Assembly (NCBI GenBank): GCA_905221605.1
Contig: CAJNDS010002102.1
Coordinates: forward strand, 529,147 to 593,146
Reading direction: 5' to 3'
Origin: Symbiodinium natans
Lineage: Eukaryota > Sar > Dinophyceae > Suessiales > Symbiodiniaceae
DNA: 64,000 bases
The notes below the pieces were generated by a model. It did no database searches, was not told the DNA's origin, and saw nothing but the letters and a program-made list of their open reading frames with translations. This document shows positions 55,346 to 64,000 of the stretch, piece by piece (within the stretch, counting starts at the first letter, position 1; each line of letters opens with the position of its first letter). The position numbers and the translations under genes were made by a program.

Positions 55346-55408
55346 AAGCCAGGGTTCAGGGTTTAGGGCTTTGGGTTCTGGGTAAAGAGCTCAGGTGCTT
55401 TCGGGCTT

Positions 55409-55530
55409 ACAGGGTGGGGCCCCCTAGTTATAAGTAGAGTTATAAGGGCCCTAAATTGGGTTATAAGGACCCTAAGTTAGGTTATAAGTCCCTTAACTAC
55501 AGTTAGTATAGTAAGGGGGCCCCACCCTGT
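55409..55530. mobile_element. MITE-like element, 17-bp perfect terminal inverted repeats
   Basis: ACAGGGTGGGGCCCCCT at 55409-55425 and its exact reverse complement at 55514-55530. The 88-bp interior has three GTTATAAG-GGNCCCTAA units. A GGGCTT direct repeat lies next to both ends with a 1-bp offset. Total 122 bp. Confidence 0.7.
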
Positions 55531-55683
55531 AGGGCTTCGGTGATTTAGGGTTTTTAGGGGTCTGGAGCCTTTGAGTTGTTCTGTTCCAAAGCTTTAGGGT
55601 CTGAGGGTTTAGGGTTTAGGGTTTAGGGTTTAGGGTCTAGGGTTTAGGGTCTAGGGTTTAGGGTTTAGAGCATCGAAGCTCAG

Positions 55684-55744
55684 GGGGGTCGGCATCAACG
55701 TAGGCCATGCGCCCTCAGCCCGAGCCCTGAAGCCCTGCGTGCGG
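55684..55744 (+). CDS. Candidate exon
   Basis: Acceptor ATCGAAGCTCAG, reading GVGINVGHAPSARALKPCV, donor GTTTTG. TTTAGGG on the left. Confidence 0.3.
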
Positions 55745-55814
55745 GTTTTGGGCTGCCATCAACCCGAAATCCGAAACCCTAAATCCTAAACCCTAGGTTC
55801 ATGGCCAGTTAACG

Positions 55815-55970
55815 CCCTAAACCCTAAACCCTAAACCCTAAACCCTAAACCCTAAACCCTAAACCCTAAACCCTAAACCCTAAACCCTAAACCCTAAACC
55901 CTAAACCCTAATCCCTAAACCCTAACCCTAAACCCTAAACCCTAAACCCTAAACCCTAAACCCTAAACCC
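55815..55970 (-). repeat. CCCTAAA array
   Basis: About 22 units with occasional CCCTAA and CCCTAAT errors. Confidence 0.95.
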
Positions 55971-56565
55971 TATGTGTGGACCTGGGACCCATTTCAATGA
56001 GCCTTGGGAAGCAGCGTAGGGGCCGCTTGAATTGATGCGGTTTAGGATTTAGGATTTAGGGTTTAGGGTTTAAGGTGAGGATTAACCCTAAACCCTAAAC
56101 TCAGGGGTCAATTTATTCAGAGTTGGTATGATGAGTAGTTGACGGCACAGTACGGTTTCAGTCGAAGGGTTTAGGGTTTGGGGTTTAGGGTTTATGTTTA
56201 GGATGTAGGGTTTATGTTTTGGTGTTTAGGGTTCAGGGTTTAGGATGAGGCGCATCAGTGACCCCTAGGCCCTAAACACTTCCTGTCGGTCATGGGCAGC
56301 TACAATAGCTGCTGTCGTCAGTAAGGTACCTGTAGGTAGAACTGGTTGTAACAAAAAGGCAAACCTTAAAGCCCTGACTAATCCCCAAACGCTAAACCCC
56401 AACCCCCAAACCCCAAACCCCAAACCCCAAACCCCAAACACCAAACCCAAACCCTCAACCCTAAACCCCAAACCCCAAACCCTAAACACCGAACCCCAAA
56501 CCCCAAACCCCAAACCCCAAACCCCAAACCCCAAACCCTAAACCCTAAACCCTTGGCCGTCGCAG

Positions 56566-56652
56566 CGATCACTCGGCTCTGGGGGGCCCAGCGCCCCCAT
56601 CGGGTGGGCGTCCCCGGGCCCGATGCCGTTTGGCTCCGGAGGCGATGATTGA
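56566..56652 (+). CDS. Candidate terminal exon
   Basis: Acceptor GGCCGTCGCAG, 28 open codons, Gly/Pro/Ser-rich (starts RSLGSGGPSAPIGWASP), then TGA. The stretch GATCACTCGGCTC superficially resembles animal 5.8S rRNA, but no other 5.8S sequence follows. Confidence 0.3.
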   Translation, partial: RSLGSGGPSAPIGWASPGPMPFGSGGDD

Positions 56653-56759
56653 GTTTTGCTTTAGGGGTTAGGGTTCAGGGTTTCGGGTTTAGGGTTCAGG
56701 GTTTGGGGTTTAGGGTTTAGGGTTTAGGGTCTAGAGTGTAGGGTTTCGGGTTTAGGGTT

Positions 56760-57130
56760 ATATACATATAATATGAATCCACATATTCTCCATCTAGCTA
56801 GCTATTGACCTATCTGTCTGTCTATCTATCTATCTATATCTGTATGTGTATACATATTTATGCAAGTTTACGTAGAAACAAATGGGAACGACATGAGACC
56901 AACCATCTAGATGCGTGTATGCTCTCGCATGAAGTATTTCCTATGTTATACATATTTTATGTATATGTGTGTATAGTTTTATATGTGTAGATTTGTTACG
57001 CTTGTGCAGCATTTTGGGCTGTAGTTGTATCAAAACATAGGTTTATGTCCCCCCCCCCCTTGTGCATGTGTGTGTGTGTGTGTGTGTGTGCAACGTATTT
57101 GTGTGAAACATATACATACACATATGCCTG
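56760..57130. repeat. AT-rich island with TATC and TG microsatellites
   Basis: (TCTA)n at 56815-56845, TATGTGTA-rich sequence to 56990 and (TG)n at 57068-57090. The only clearly AT-rich stretch of this size in the window. No gene supported. Confidence 0.7.
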
Positions 57131-57633
57131 GAATATTTACGTTCAGTAGGGTGAGGCCTTCAACTGGTTGCTTGTGTGAGGGTTTAGGGTTGAGGGTTGA
57201 GGGTTTAGGGTTTAGGGTTAGGGTTTAGGGTTTAGGGCCCGTTTAGGGTTTAGGGCCTGTTTGGGGTTTAGGGTTCAGGTCGGGAAGCAGGGCCCAGAGG
57301 CCCTTAACCCCAGGCCCGAGCTGTCAGTTTGCGTTAGGCTTTCGGGTTTCGGGTTTCGGGTTTAGGGTTTAGGGTTTAGGGTTTAGGGTTTAGGGCTTTG
57401 GGTTTTGGGCTTAGGGGTTCTTGAAGTTCTTGAGTCGGAGGCCTTTTCCCTGAAGCCACCATCGGCCTCCCAGCCCTAAACCCTATGACCTTAACTTTAA
57501 GCCCCAAACCCTTGTTTAGGGTTTTAGGGTTTGTAGGCTTTAGGGTTTAAGGTGACCTCAATGTCGCCCTGAACCCCAAACCCCTGGCCTTAAGCCCTCC
57601 CCCACCCCCCTGTCCCGCCCCGCATTCCGCAAG

Positions 57634-57705
57634 GCGGCCTCGTGACGTCGGTGCTGCCCGACTTTCCTCAGGCTGCTGCCTCGGAAGATTGGTCACCCCC
57701 GGCCT
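57634..57705 (+). CDS. Candidate terminal exon
   Basis: After CATTCCGCAAG it reads GLVTSVLPDFPQAAASEDW then SPPA and TAA. It lies between CCCTAAA-type sequence on both sides. Confidence 0.3.
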
Positions 57706-57884
57706 AAGCCTCAAACCCTGCGACCCTAAAACCTTAGACCCTTAAAACCCTGAGACATTAAACAAAATTTCTAAACCCCTAAGACCCCCTAAAACCCTAA
57801 AACCCTAAAAGCGTACATCCCGAAATCCCTAAAAGCCTCAAGCCCTAAAACCCCTAAACACCCTAAACGCCCTAAAGCGAAGAC

Positions 57885-58124
57885 ATGACCCAGAACGAAA
57901 TCCATCCTGAGTTTGCGAGACATGCGCCGCGATTTGTCGGTGAAACTCTGTCGCCTGCCCTCACGACTTCCAGGACTGGATGCTCGGAGATGCCCCGGGC
58001 GGTGTTTTTGTGTGCCTGCGATCTTACAGCAGAGTTCATGAACATGATAGTGAATAGCATGGCCCAGCTGGCTTGGGGCTCGACATTGTGGACGGAGTGC
58101 CCGCCCAATGCTTTTGCAGCGTAG
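57885..58124 (+). CDS. Small unrecognised ORF
   Basis: 79 codons from ATG (MTQNEIHPEFARHAPRFVGE...) to TAG in a repeat-free island directly after CCCTAAA-type sequence. No signal peptide or motif. The opposite strand is open for longer (164 codons), so the strand is not settled. Confidence 0.3.
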   Translation: MTQNEIHPEFARHAPRFVGETLSPALTTSRTGCSEMPRAVFLCACDLTAEFMNMIVNSMAQLAWGSTLWTECPPNAFAA

Positions 58125-58431
58125 CTCCATCGTGACGTGAAGACTGGCCTCGAACGGTTGAGGGGGGGTATATCTGTGTGATTGTGTGCCATGTGTGCAT
58201 TCATACAACTCAATACGTAAGGCTTTTAAGAACATAAGGCGCGGGTTACGGCCAAGAAAGGCAACCACCGTTGCCCCGAGCACTGCAGGCGTCCGAGGCG
58301 ATGGAGTTTTTCCTCCTGACCTGGATAAAGGCGATCTTGATAGATTTTATTCGGGTCTAGGGTCAGTTCTCCAAAATGTAGTGCCTTGGGTGTGAATCAG
58401 TGTTCGCGGTCTAGCCTCTCTGTCACCAGAA

Positions 58432-58602
58432 ATGCCGTTGCTTGCAGACCGGCGTGCAACCGAGAAGGGCCCGGCCTTGCAGAGCAAAGAAGAGAAGGAA
58501 GCGGCCAAAGCCCGCGAGGCGCGGGCGAAGGCCGCTGCCAAGCGAGCCAAAAAGACAGGGAGGAGGAGGCGGCAAAGGCAAAAAAAAGCCTTGCAGGCAT
58601 GA
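58432..58602 (+). CDS. Lys/Arg/Ala-rich ORF
   Basis: From ATG: MPLLADRRATEKGPALQ, then a charged alpha-helical stretch (EEKEAAKAREARAKAAAKRA), an R/Q/K tail and TGA. Coiled-coil or nucleic-acid-binding composition. Too short for confident calling. An AG (CTTGCAG) just after the ATG is also a possible acceptor. Confidence 0.35.
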   Translation: MPLLADRRATEKGPALQSKEEKEAAKAREARAKAAAKRAKKTGRRRRQRQKKALQA

Positions 58603-58630
58603 TCACAATGTTAGTGTGAGATAACGGCTC

Positions 58631-58981
58631 GTGTCGTGGGTCTTCAGGCCTGTGAGGAAAGTAAACACGGGAACAGGGCAACCGCTCGCCAGGCCCGACG
58701 GAAGGAAAAACGAACGAGAACGACAAGAAGAAGAAGAAGAAGATGCGGGCAGACCTGAAAAGGCAGAAAAGGAGGGCACGGCGGAGGCCCGGTGCTGCGC
58801 GATGGCTTGTAAGTTTACACGACGGCCATGTCCAGCGAAGGCAAAAGCCCAGGCCAAACTCAAAGCCATCCGGGGCAAAGACCAAGACAGAAAAGCCAAA
58901 TACAGACTCAAGCAGAAGAAGAAGGCCGCCAAGGCCAAGGCGAGAGAAGAGGGCAGAGGAGTTTGTAGGCTTGATTCGTAG
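58631..58981 (+). CDS. Charged low-complexity ORF
   Basis: About 116 codons: Glu/Arg-rich (RKNERERQEEEEED), then repeated Lys/Ala (PAKAKAQAKLKAIRGKDQD, KQKKKAAKAKAREEG). It continues the composition of the ORF ending at 58602 and may be a further exon of the same gene. The initial methionine is uncertain. The reverse strand is also open over this purine-rich stretch. Confidence 0.4.
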   Translation: MSWVFRPVRKVNTGTGQPLARPDGRKNERERQEEEEEDAGRPEKAEKEGTAEARCCAMACKFTRRPCPAKAKAQAKLKAIRGKDQDRKAKYRLKQKKKAAKAKAREEGRGVCRLDS

Positions 58982-59177
58982 ATAGCAGCTGTGCGTCCAA
59001 GGCTCATTCGTCACAAGTGGTGTTGAAGGGGTTTCGGGTTTCGCCAAGACATCCACCGTTTGCTGCTTTCCATCCCCCACCCCGCGCTGCACTCTGCAGA
59101 AATCCCTTTCCGGTGGGCTCTGTTTCGGAAGCTGCCTCGCATCAATCCTGTCTTGCGCTTGCGGATGCGATCGCACC

Positions 59178-59393
59178 GATGTGTACGAAATGCATCTGCG
59201 GCATTTGTTGCTACGCAAGCTCGGGTTTCGTGCCGGCTATCCAGGCGGCGTGATCTATTGCCCCAGTTTACGAACAGCATTTTGGGGAGATGATGTGTCC
59301 GATGCTTGGCGTATTCTCAGCGAACTCGACGAGCTCTTGGGACGCAGGCGTGACGTCGAAGAAAATGTTGTAAACATTGTCACACATAAATAA
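59178..59393 (+). CDS. Unrecognised ORF fragment
   Basis: Open phase containing MHLRHLLLRKLGFRAGYPGG, then SDAWRILSELDELLGRRR to TAA. No ATG at the boundary, so it is probably the 3' part of a spliced gene. In the repeat-free region together with the Lys-rich ORFs upstream. Confidence 0.35.
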   Translation, partial: DVYEMHLRHLLLRKLGFRAGYPGGVIYCPSLRTAFWGDDVSDAWRILSELDELLGRRRDVEENVVNIVTHK

Positions 59394-60127
59394 GCAAAGC
59401 TTCTTGACTGAAGGATTTCAAAGAGTTGAGGTTGGCTTGGAACTCCAACGTGTCTAGGCGCAAAAAAATCGTTATTTGTAACACTCACCTTCCTGCCTTC
59501 TTTCCTCTACGGCCTAGAGACCCTCGCCCGAACACAACGCCAGCGGCGCAGAATTGACGCACTGTATATTCGATCCTTAGACGAGCCGTCGGGATGAAAG
59601 CCTCCTTTTCTTCTAACTCACAAATCCTTGGCCCAGCGCAAAAACACCCATACTTCTCTTCAGCCTTGCTAGAGTGCCAACAGTGCGGTATAGCGGTCAA
59701 ATCCTTGCAAGCCGAACGACCAGACCCCGCCCGTAATGTCATCTTTGGGCCAGCTTATCAGGATCTCGTTAGGGTCGAAGGTCGAAGGGGTGGACGCAGT
59801 TTCCGTGCTAGTTCGAAGTCAAAAGTGTCACCGTCACTTCCCCCATCTCAAGTCGGACCACGCCGCAGGCATAGTAGGACCCCATCAACACTACGCTAAG
59901 ATTGCCCGACATGTGCGAAGTCCCACTTTTGAGCTGGCGCCTAAGCGCGCAACACTGCTGCGAGCACCGCCAGAGCAAAAAAGACCCTAAACCCCGAACC
60001 CCAAGACCGGCAAAAAAACTCTAAAGCCTCACGCGACCCTAAACCCTACAACCTTACAAGCCCGAAGCCCTGGAAAGCCAATTCCGAAGCCCTCAACCCT
60101 AAACGCCAAATCCTAACCCTAAACCCG

Positions 60128-60275
60128 AAACTCTCTACCCTAAACCCTAAACCCTAAACCCTAAACCCTAAACCCTAAACCCTAAACCCTAAACCCTAAA
60201 CCCTAAACCCTAAACCCTAAACCCTAAACCCTAAACCCTAAACCCTAAACCCTAACCCTAAACCCTAAACCCTAA
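60128..60275 (-). repeat. CCCTAAA array
   Basis: About 20 units. Confidence 0.95.
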
Positions 60276-61039
60276 ACCTCTCTACACCCTACACCCTAAG
60301 CAAACCTCCGCTACATTCTGAGGTCGGGGGGCTCAAGGCTCAGCAGCATCAGCTCCCCGACGCCTGGGCTCGAGCCCCGGTGTTTGAGCACTGAGCCCGA
60401 AACCCGAAACCCGAAACCCGAAACCCTAAACCCTAAACCCTAAACCCCAAACCCTAAACCCTGAACCCTAAACCCTAAACCCCAAACCCTAAACCCCAAA
60501 CCCTAAACCCCAAACCCCAAACCCTACACCCTAAACCCTGCTTACCAGTGAAGTGAAGAACCCTGAAAGCCGAAGCGATTGAAGCCAAAGCTCGAGACAC
60601 CGCTTAGGTGTCAGGGTTGAAGGTTTCGGCAGCTAAGGCTTCGGGCTTCTCAGCGCTCAGCACACTCCACCACTAAACCCCAAAGCCCCAAACCCCAAAC
60701 CCCACCCCCCAAAAGGAAAGCCACAGCTTAGGGTTTAGGGTTTAGGGTTTAGGGTTTATGGTTTAGGGTTTGGGGTACTTTGAAGCGAAGTGAGCCCCCT
60801 GCCGAGTCCCCGCTCTACGATGGCGCGTGGCGGATAGCACCGAAGGCTTGGGGGGGCAATTTCCCCGAAGCCCCACGCTGTAGCATTAGGGTTTAGGGTT
60901 TAGGGTTAGGGTTTAGGGTTTAGGGTTTAGGGTTCAGGGTTTAGGGTCAAGAGTTTTCAAGGGCGTTCAAGGGTCGAGGGGTCTAAGGTCATGGGATTTT
61001 GCCCCTTGAACCCCTAAGGTTGTACCCTTGGGTTTGGGG

Positions 61040-61255
61040 ACCCTTTTTGAAAGATCCTCTAACGGAATGTAAGGGCCATATGCGGAGCACATTAAGGGAA
61101 CTTCTTAGGGTCCGAGTATGACTCCTTTAAGGGAAGTTTCATGGGCCCTTAATATGACCTCTTTCCTCCTTCAAAATCTGAGAGTATATAAGGGGTCCGC
61201 TTTTAAGGGCCCATTCTAAGGGACCATGAAACTACCCTAAGAAGGAGGTGGAGGG
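61040..61255. mobile_element. Foldback repeat
   Basis: CTTCTTAGGGT ... AGTTTCATGGGCCCTTAA recurs inverted as TTAAGGGCCCATT ... CCATGAAACT-ACCCTAAGAAG within about 150 bp. Flanked by TTTAGGG on both sides. Confidence 0.6.
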
Positions 61256-61372
61256 TTTAGGGTCTTAAGGCGACTCGCAGGCGTAAAGGGCTGTGCCAGC
61301 GACGGGCTACTGCTTTTGGGTGTACAAGTTCAAAGCAAACCGTAAACCCTAGACCCTAAATCTTAGACCCCA

Positions 61373-61455
61373 AACCCCAAACCCCAAACCCCAAACCCCA
61401 AACCCCAAACCCCAAACCCCAAACCCCAAACCCCAAACCCCAAATCCCAAATCCC
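61373..61455 (-). repeat. CCCCAAA variant array
   Basis: About 11 units, ending with CCCAAAT variants. Confidence 0.9.
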
Positions 61456-61556
61456 AAGAGCCCCTGCAACCAAGCCCAAAAAACCCTCAAGCCCTAGAAC
61501 CTCAAACCCTAAACCCTAAACCCTCAAACCTCTGAACCCGCCACGCGAAAGGCCAG

Positions 61557-61620
61557 CGGAAGCTTCTTGGGAAAGGCGGACGCTGAGCCAAGGACGGCGT
61601 GGCTTAGGGCTCCTGGCGGC
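61557..61620 (+). CDS. Candidate exon
   Basis: Acceptor GAAAGGCCAG, 21 codons beginning GSFLGKADAEPRTAWLR, donor GTAGGG leading into TTTAGGG. CCCTAAA/CCCCAAA arrays left. Confidence 0.4.
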
Positions 61621-61845
61621 GTAGGGTTTAGGGTTTCGGTTTTTTTGGGTTTAGGGTTTAGGGCTAGGGTTTAGGGCTAGGGTTTAGGGTGTAGCGTCTT
61701 TAGGGATTTCGGATTTTTGGGTTTAGGTTTTTGGGTCAGGGCCTAGGGTTTGTGATTTCAGTTTAGGGTCTGTTGGGAGTCTGGAGTCCAGCTTCGTTTG
61801 GTCTAAGGGTTTTTGGTCGAAGGTTTAAGGTTTAGGTCTAGGGTT

Positions 61846-61950
61846 TAGGGTTTAGGGTTTAGGGTTTAGGGTTTAGGGTTTAGGGTTTAGGGTTTAGGGT
61901 TTAGGGTTTAGGGTTTAGGGTTTAGGGTTTAGGGTTTAGGGTTTAGGGTT
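61846..61950 (+). repeat. TTTAGGG array
   Basis: About 15 perfect units, followed by ATGGTCCCTTAG and a short element shared with 35937-35985 (CCTTCCTTAAAGGGTTCTGA-like), which also directly follows a TTTAGGG array. Confidence 0.95.
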
Positions 61951-62195
61951 TAGATACATGGTCCCTTAGTATGGTCCCTTTCCTTCCTTAAAGGGTTCTG
62001 AAGTATGGATCTGGCTCAGCAGCATGGGCGTGGCACGGAATGGCGTCCCTATACCCTAAACCCTAAACCCGAAACCCTAACCCCTCCTTCACCCTCAACC
62101 CTCAACCCTCAACCCTCAACCCTAAACCCTACACCCCAAACCCCAAACCCGTAAGCCCTAAACCCCAAACCCCACCCCCCAGGACTTCCTTCCAG

Positions 62196-62272
62196 GGCGC
62201 CCCGGCGCCGGCGCAGGCCCACGGCCAGGCGCCGCCCCCGCCGCAGGGCGGCCCGCCCCCTCAGGCGCAAGG
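62196..62272 (+). CDS. Candidate exon, Pro/Gln/Ala-rich
   Basis: Acceptor GACTTCCTTCCAG, low-complexity reading GAPAPAQAHGQAPPPPQ..., donor GTTTAG. Typical of a linker or of an RNA/actin-binding protein tail; the function is unknown. Confidence 0.4.
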
Positions 62273-62399
62273 GTTTAGGGTTTAGGGTCTAGGGTCTAGG
62301 GTTTAGGGTTTAGGGTTTAGGGTTTAGGGTTTAGGGTTTAGGGTCTAGGGTCTAGGGTTTAGGGTTTAGGGATTAGGGTTTAGGGTTTAGGGTTTAGGT

Positions 62400-63000
62400 T
62401 TTTAGGGTCGGAGGGTGCGGAACGTGAGGAGTTTAGCATCTGGGGTTTTTGGGTGTTGCGGTTCAAGAAGTGTTCTGGCATTAGGGTTTAATGAGAAGGG
62501 TTTAGAGCTTAGTTTTTTTGGTGGCAGGTTTACTTAGGGTTTAAGGTTTATGGGGGTTAGGAATTGGGTTCAAGGGTTTAGGGTGTGCGGTTTTGGCTTT
62601 AAGAACTAGGGTTCGGGGCTTGGGAATTTGGGTTTAAGATTCAGGATGAGAGCTTTAGGGGTTGAGGGCTTCAGCCGCCAGAGCGCCGGCTTTAGATACA
62701 GGGCTTTAGGTACCATTGCCCTAACCCCGCCCGCCACCCACCTCACCTCTATAGGGGTAGGCGGGTGCAGTCGAGCACTCAGCGAGACCTGCCAACCGCA
62801 CCCTTGAGGGGTCGCCAAGCCAGAGTCGCCTATCAGGTGTCCAAGTGTCCCAAGTGATTCATGCATCCCCTGGACATATACGACACGTGAGTTTGGAATG
62901 GCTTTGGCTTGGTTTGGGCGGCCTCCGGTTTGAGTTCGTTGTGAGTTGTGATTGGGTGGCCTGGCGTGGGCATGTCTTCACACTACTGGGTTCAGCTGGC
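62400..63000. other. No confident gene
   Basis: Degenerate TTTAGGG-like sequence to 62700, then unique GC-rich sequence with ORFs on both strands that I cannot choose between. Confidence 0.4.
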
Positions 63001-63179
63001 CGATGCAACACCCCCAAACCCCCAACCCTAAACCCTAAACGCCACACCCTAAACCCTAAACCGAAACCCGAACCCCTGAAACCTAAGCCCTAAACCTAGG
63101 CCCTAAACCCCAAACTCCGGGCTCTTCACGACTTCGGGGCCCGCAAATGATTTCAAAAGTAAAGTGTTCAGGAGGCTTG

Positions 63180-63330
63180 GGTTCGGGGTTCGGGGTTCGG
63201 GGTTCGGGGTTCGGGGTTCGGGGTTCGGGGTTTGGGGTTTGGGGTTTGGGGTTTGGGGTTTGGGGTTTGGGGTTTGGGGTTTGGGGTTTAGCGTTTAGGG
63301 TTTAGGGTTTAGGGTTCGGGGTTTGGGGTT
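63180..63330 (+). repeat. GGGGTTC then GGGGTTT variant arrays
   Basis: About 7 GGGGTTC units switch abruptly to about 9 GGGGTTT units, then TTTAGGG. Confidence 0.95.
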
Positions 63331-63339
63331 CGGGGTTTG

Positions 63340-64000
63340 GGTTTAGGGTTGGAAGTTTTGTGGTTGAGGGTGCAGGGTTTGGGGTTCAATATAGGGGTTT
63401 ACGAAAACAGGGGACCCCCAACATTTTTCCCCACGTAGTAGGATTCCCTTCTACTAAGGACCCAAATAACGTACCCCTAATTTCGGCAGCCCTCATATCC
63501 AGTACTTGGTCAAAGTTGTACCTGCCAGCAACACCTCGACCAACAGCTGGCATCGTCTCCAATCATCCTGGCACTCTAGACAGCAACGTTCAACAGCCCG
63601 AAACCTCAACCCTAGACCTAAACCCTAAACCCTAACCTAAACCCTAGATTCCCACCCGGCCTGCTTAGGCCGTACCCACCCTTTTCTAGGGTGCCTGGAC
63701 CCAGAAGATACTCGGCAGTCCTGGACACCTTTACTGGATGGACAATGGGTGGAGCCATTGGAGAATGGTCGAATAGAGAGCCCCTCGGGCTCGCCTTCCT
63801 CCTCAACGAGAACATCCTAAAACCAAAGGTCTCACAAGTCCACCACCCTGGAGCCCCTGGGCCCCCTTCTGGAGGCCCCCTGCAGGGTCCCCTTCCGAGC
63901 CAAGACTGGCAACTGGCCCCCACGGGCCCTTTGGCCCTTGATTGTCCTGGCTTCGCTGACCTTCCTAACCCTGGCCCGCCCGTCGAGAATCTGGATCATG
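63340..64000. other. No confident gene
   Basis: Unique sequence with one 100-codon antisense ORF (63618-63923) and a 91-codon sense ORF that ends in a telomere-like tract. Neither is recognised. Confidence 0.35.

Noticed and set aside
56566-56600. 5.8S rRNA-like string GATCACTCGGCTC
   Set aside because: Only about 13 bases match and none of the following conserved 5.8S sequence (ATGAAGAACGCAGC) is present. The segment reads as an open frame instead.

Overview
The window comes from a eukaryotic nuclear genome, most likely a dinoflagellate. It is saturated with the plant/alveolate-type telomere heptamer (TTTAGGG on one strand, CCCTAAA on the other) and its point variants. The arrays are spread through the whole 64 kb rather than sitting at one end. 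The sequence between arrays is GC-rich. Two genes can be reconstructed on the + strand, and they are cut into very small exons (14-77 nt) with many GC-AG introns. Non-canonical GC donors with AG|G acceptors are typical of dinoflagellates. The species assignment is inference. I saw no spliced-leader sequence, rRNA, tRNA or CRISPR array.

The telomere-like DNA here is largely intron. Two genes were assembled by reading the short unique islands between telomere-like tracts and checking that splice phases close. (1) A type IA DNA topoisomerase III, TOP3B-like, has core exons at about 10.4-18.9 kb and probable further exons from 7.7 kb and to 19.4 kb. (2) A complete parvulin-type peptidyl-prolyl isomerase domain lies at 33.99-40.39 kb in six exons totalling exactly 288 nt and ending in TGA. 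Most introns of these genes begin soon after the donor with TTTAGGG repeats and end before the acceptor with CCCTAAA repeats. Each intron transcript could therefore fold into a hairpin that brings its splice sites together. Many other islands (20-28 kb and 41-62 kb) have the same CCCTAAA-island-TTTAGGG layout and an open phase between an AG and a GT or GC. They are listed as candidate exons at low confidence, because equally good-looking open islands inside the two solved genes turned out to be intronic.

Layout. 0-1.65 kb: telomere-like array, a 22-bp tandem repeat and a tandem repeat of about 41 bp. 2.4-5.7 kb: repeat-poor DNA with weak ORFs and a T-rich low-complexity block. 5.7-20 kb: heptamer arrays and the topoisomerase exons. 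20-28.6 kb: arrays with candidate exons. 29.1-30.1 kb: a 1-kb polypyrimidine tract. 30.7-32.2 kb: a possible intron-poor ORF with one frameshift. 33.7-40.4 kb: the parvulin gene, one intron of which holds a 2.6-kb inverted repeat. 41-46.2 kb: candidate exons and dispersed short repeats. 46.7-50.6 kb: a 180/220-bp alternating satellite interrupted by a 1.9-kb insertion that looks like a non-autonomous DNA transposon. 50.9-57.7 kb: candidate exons and a 400-bp CCCTCAA array. 57.9-60.0 kb: repeat-poor DNA with lysine/arginine-rich ORFs. 60-64 kb: arrays, foldback repeats and further candidate exons.
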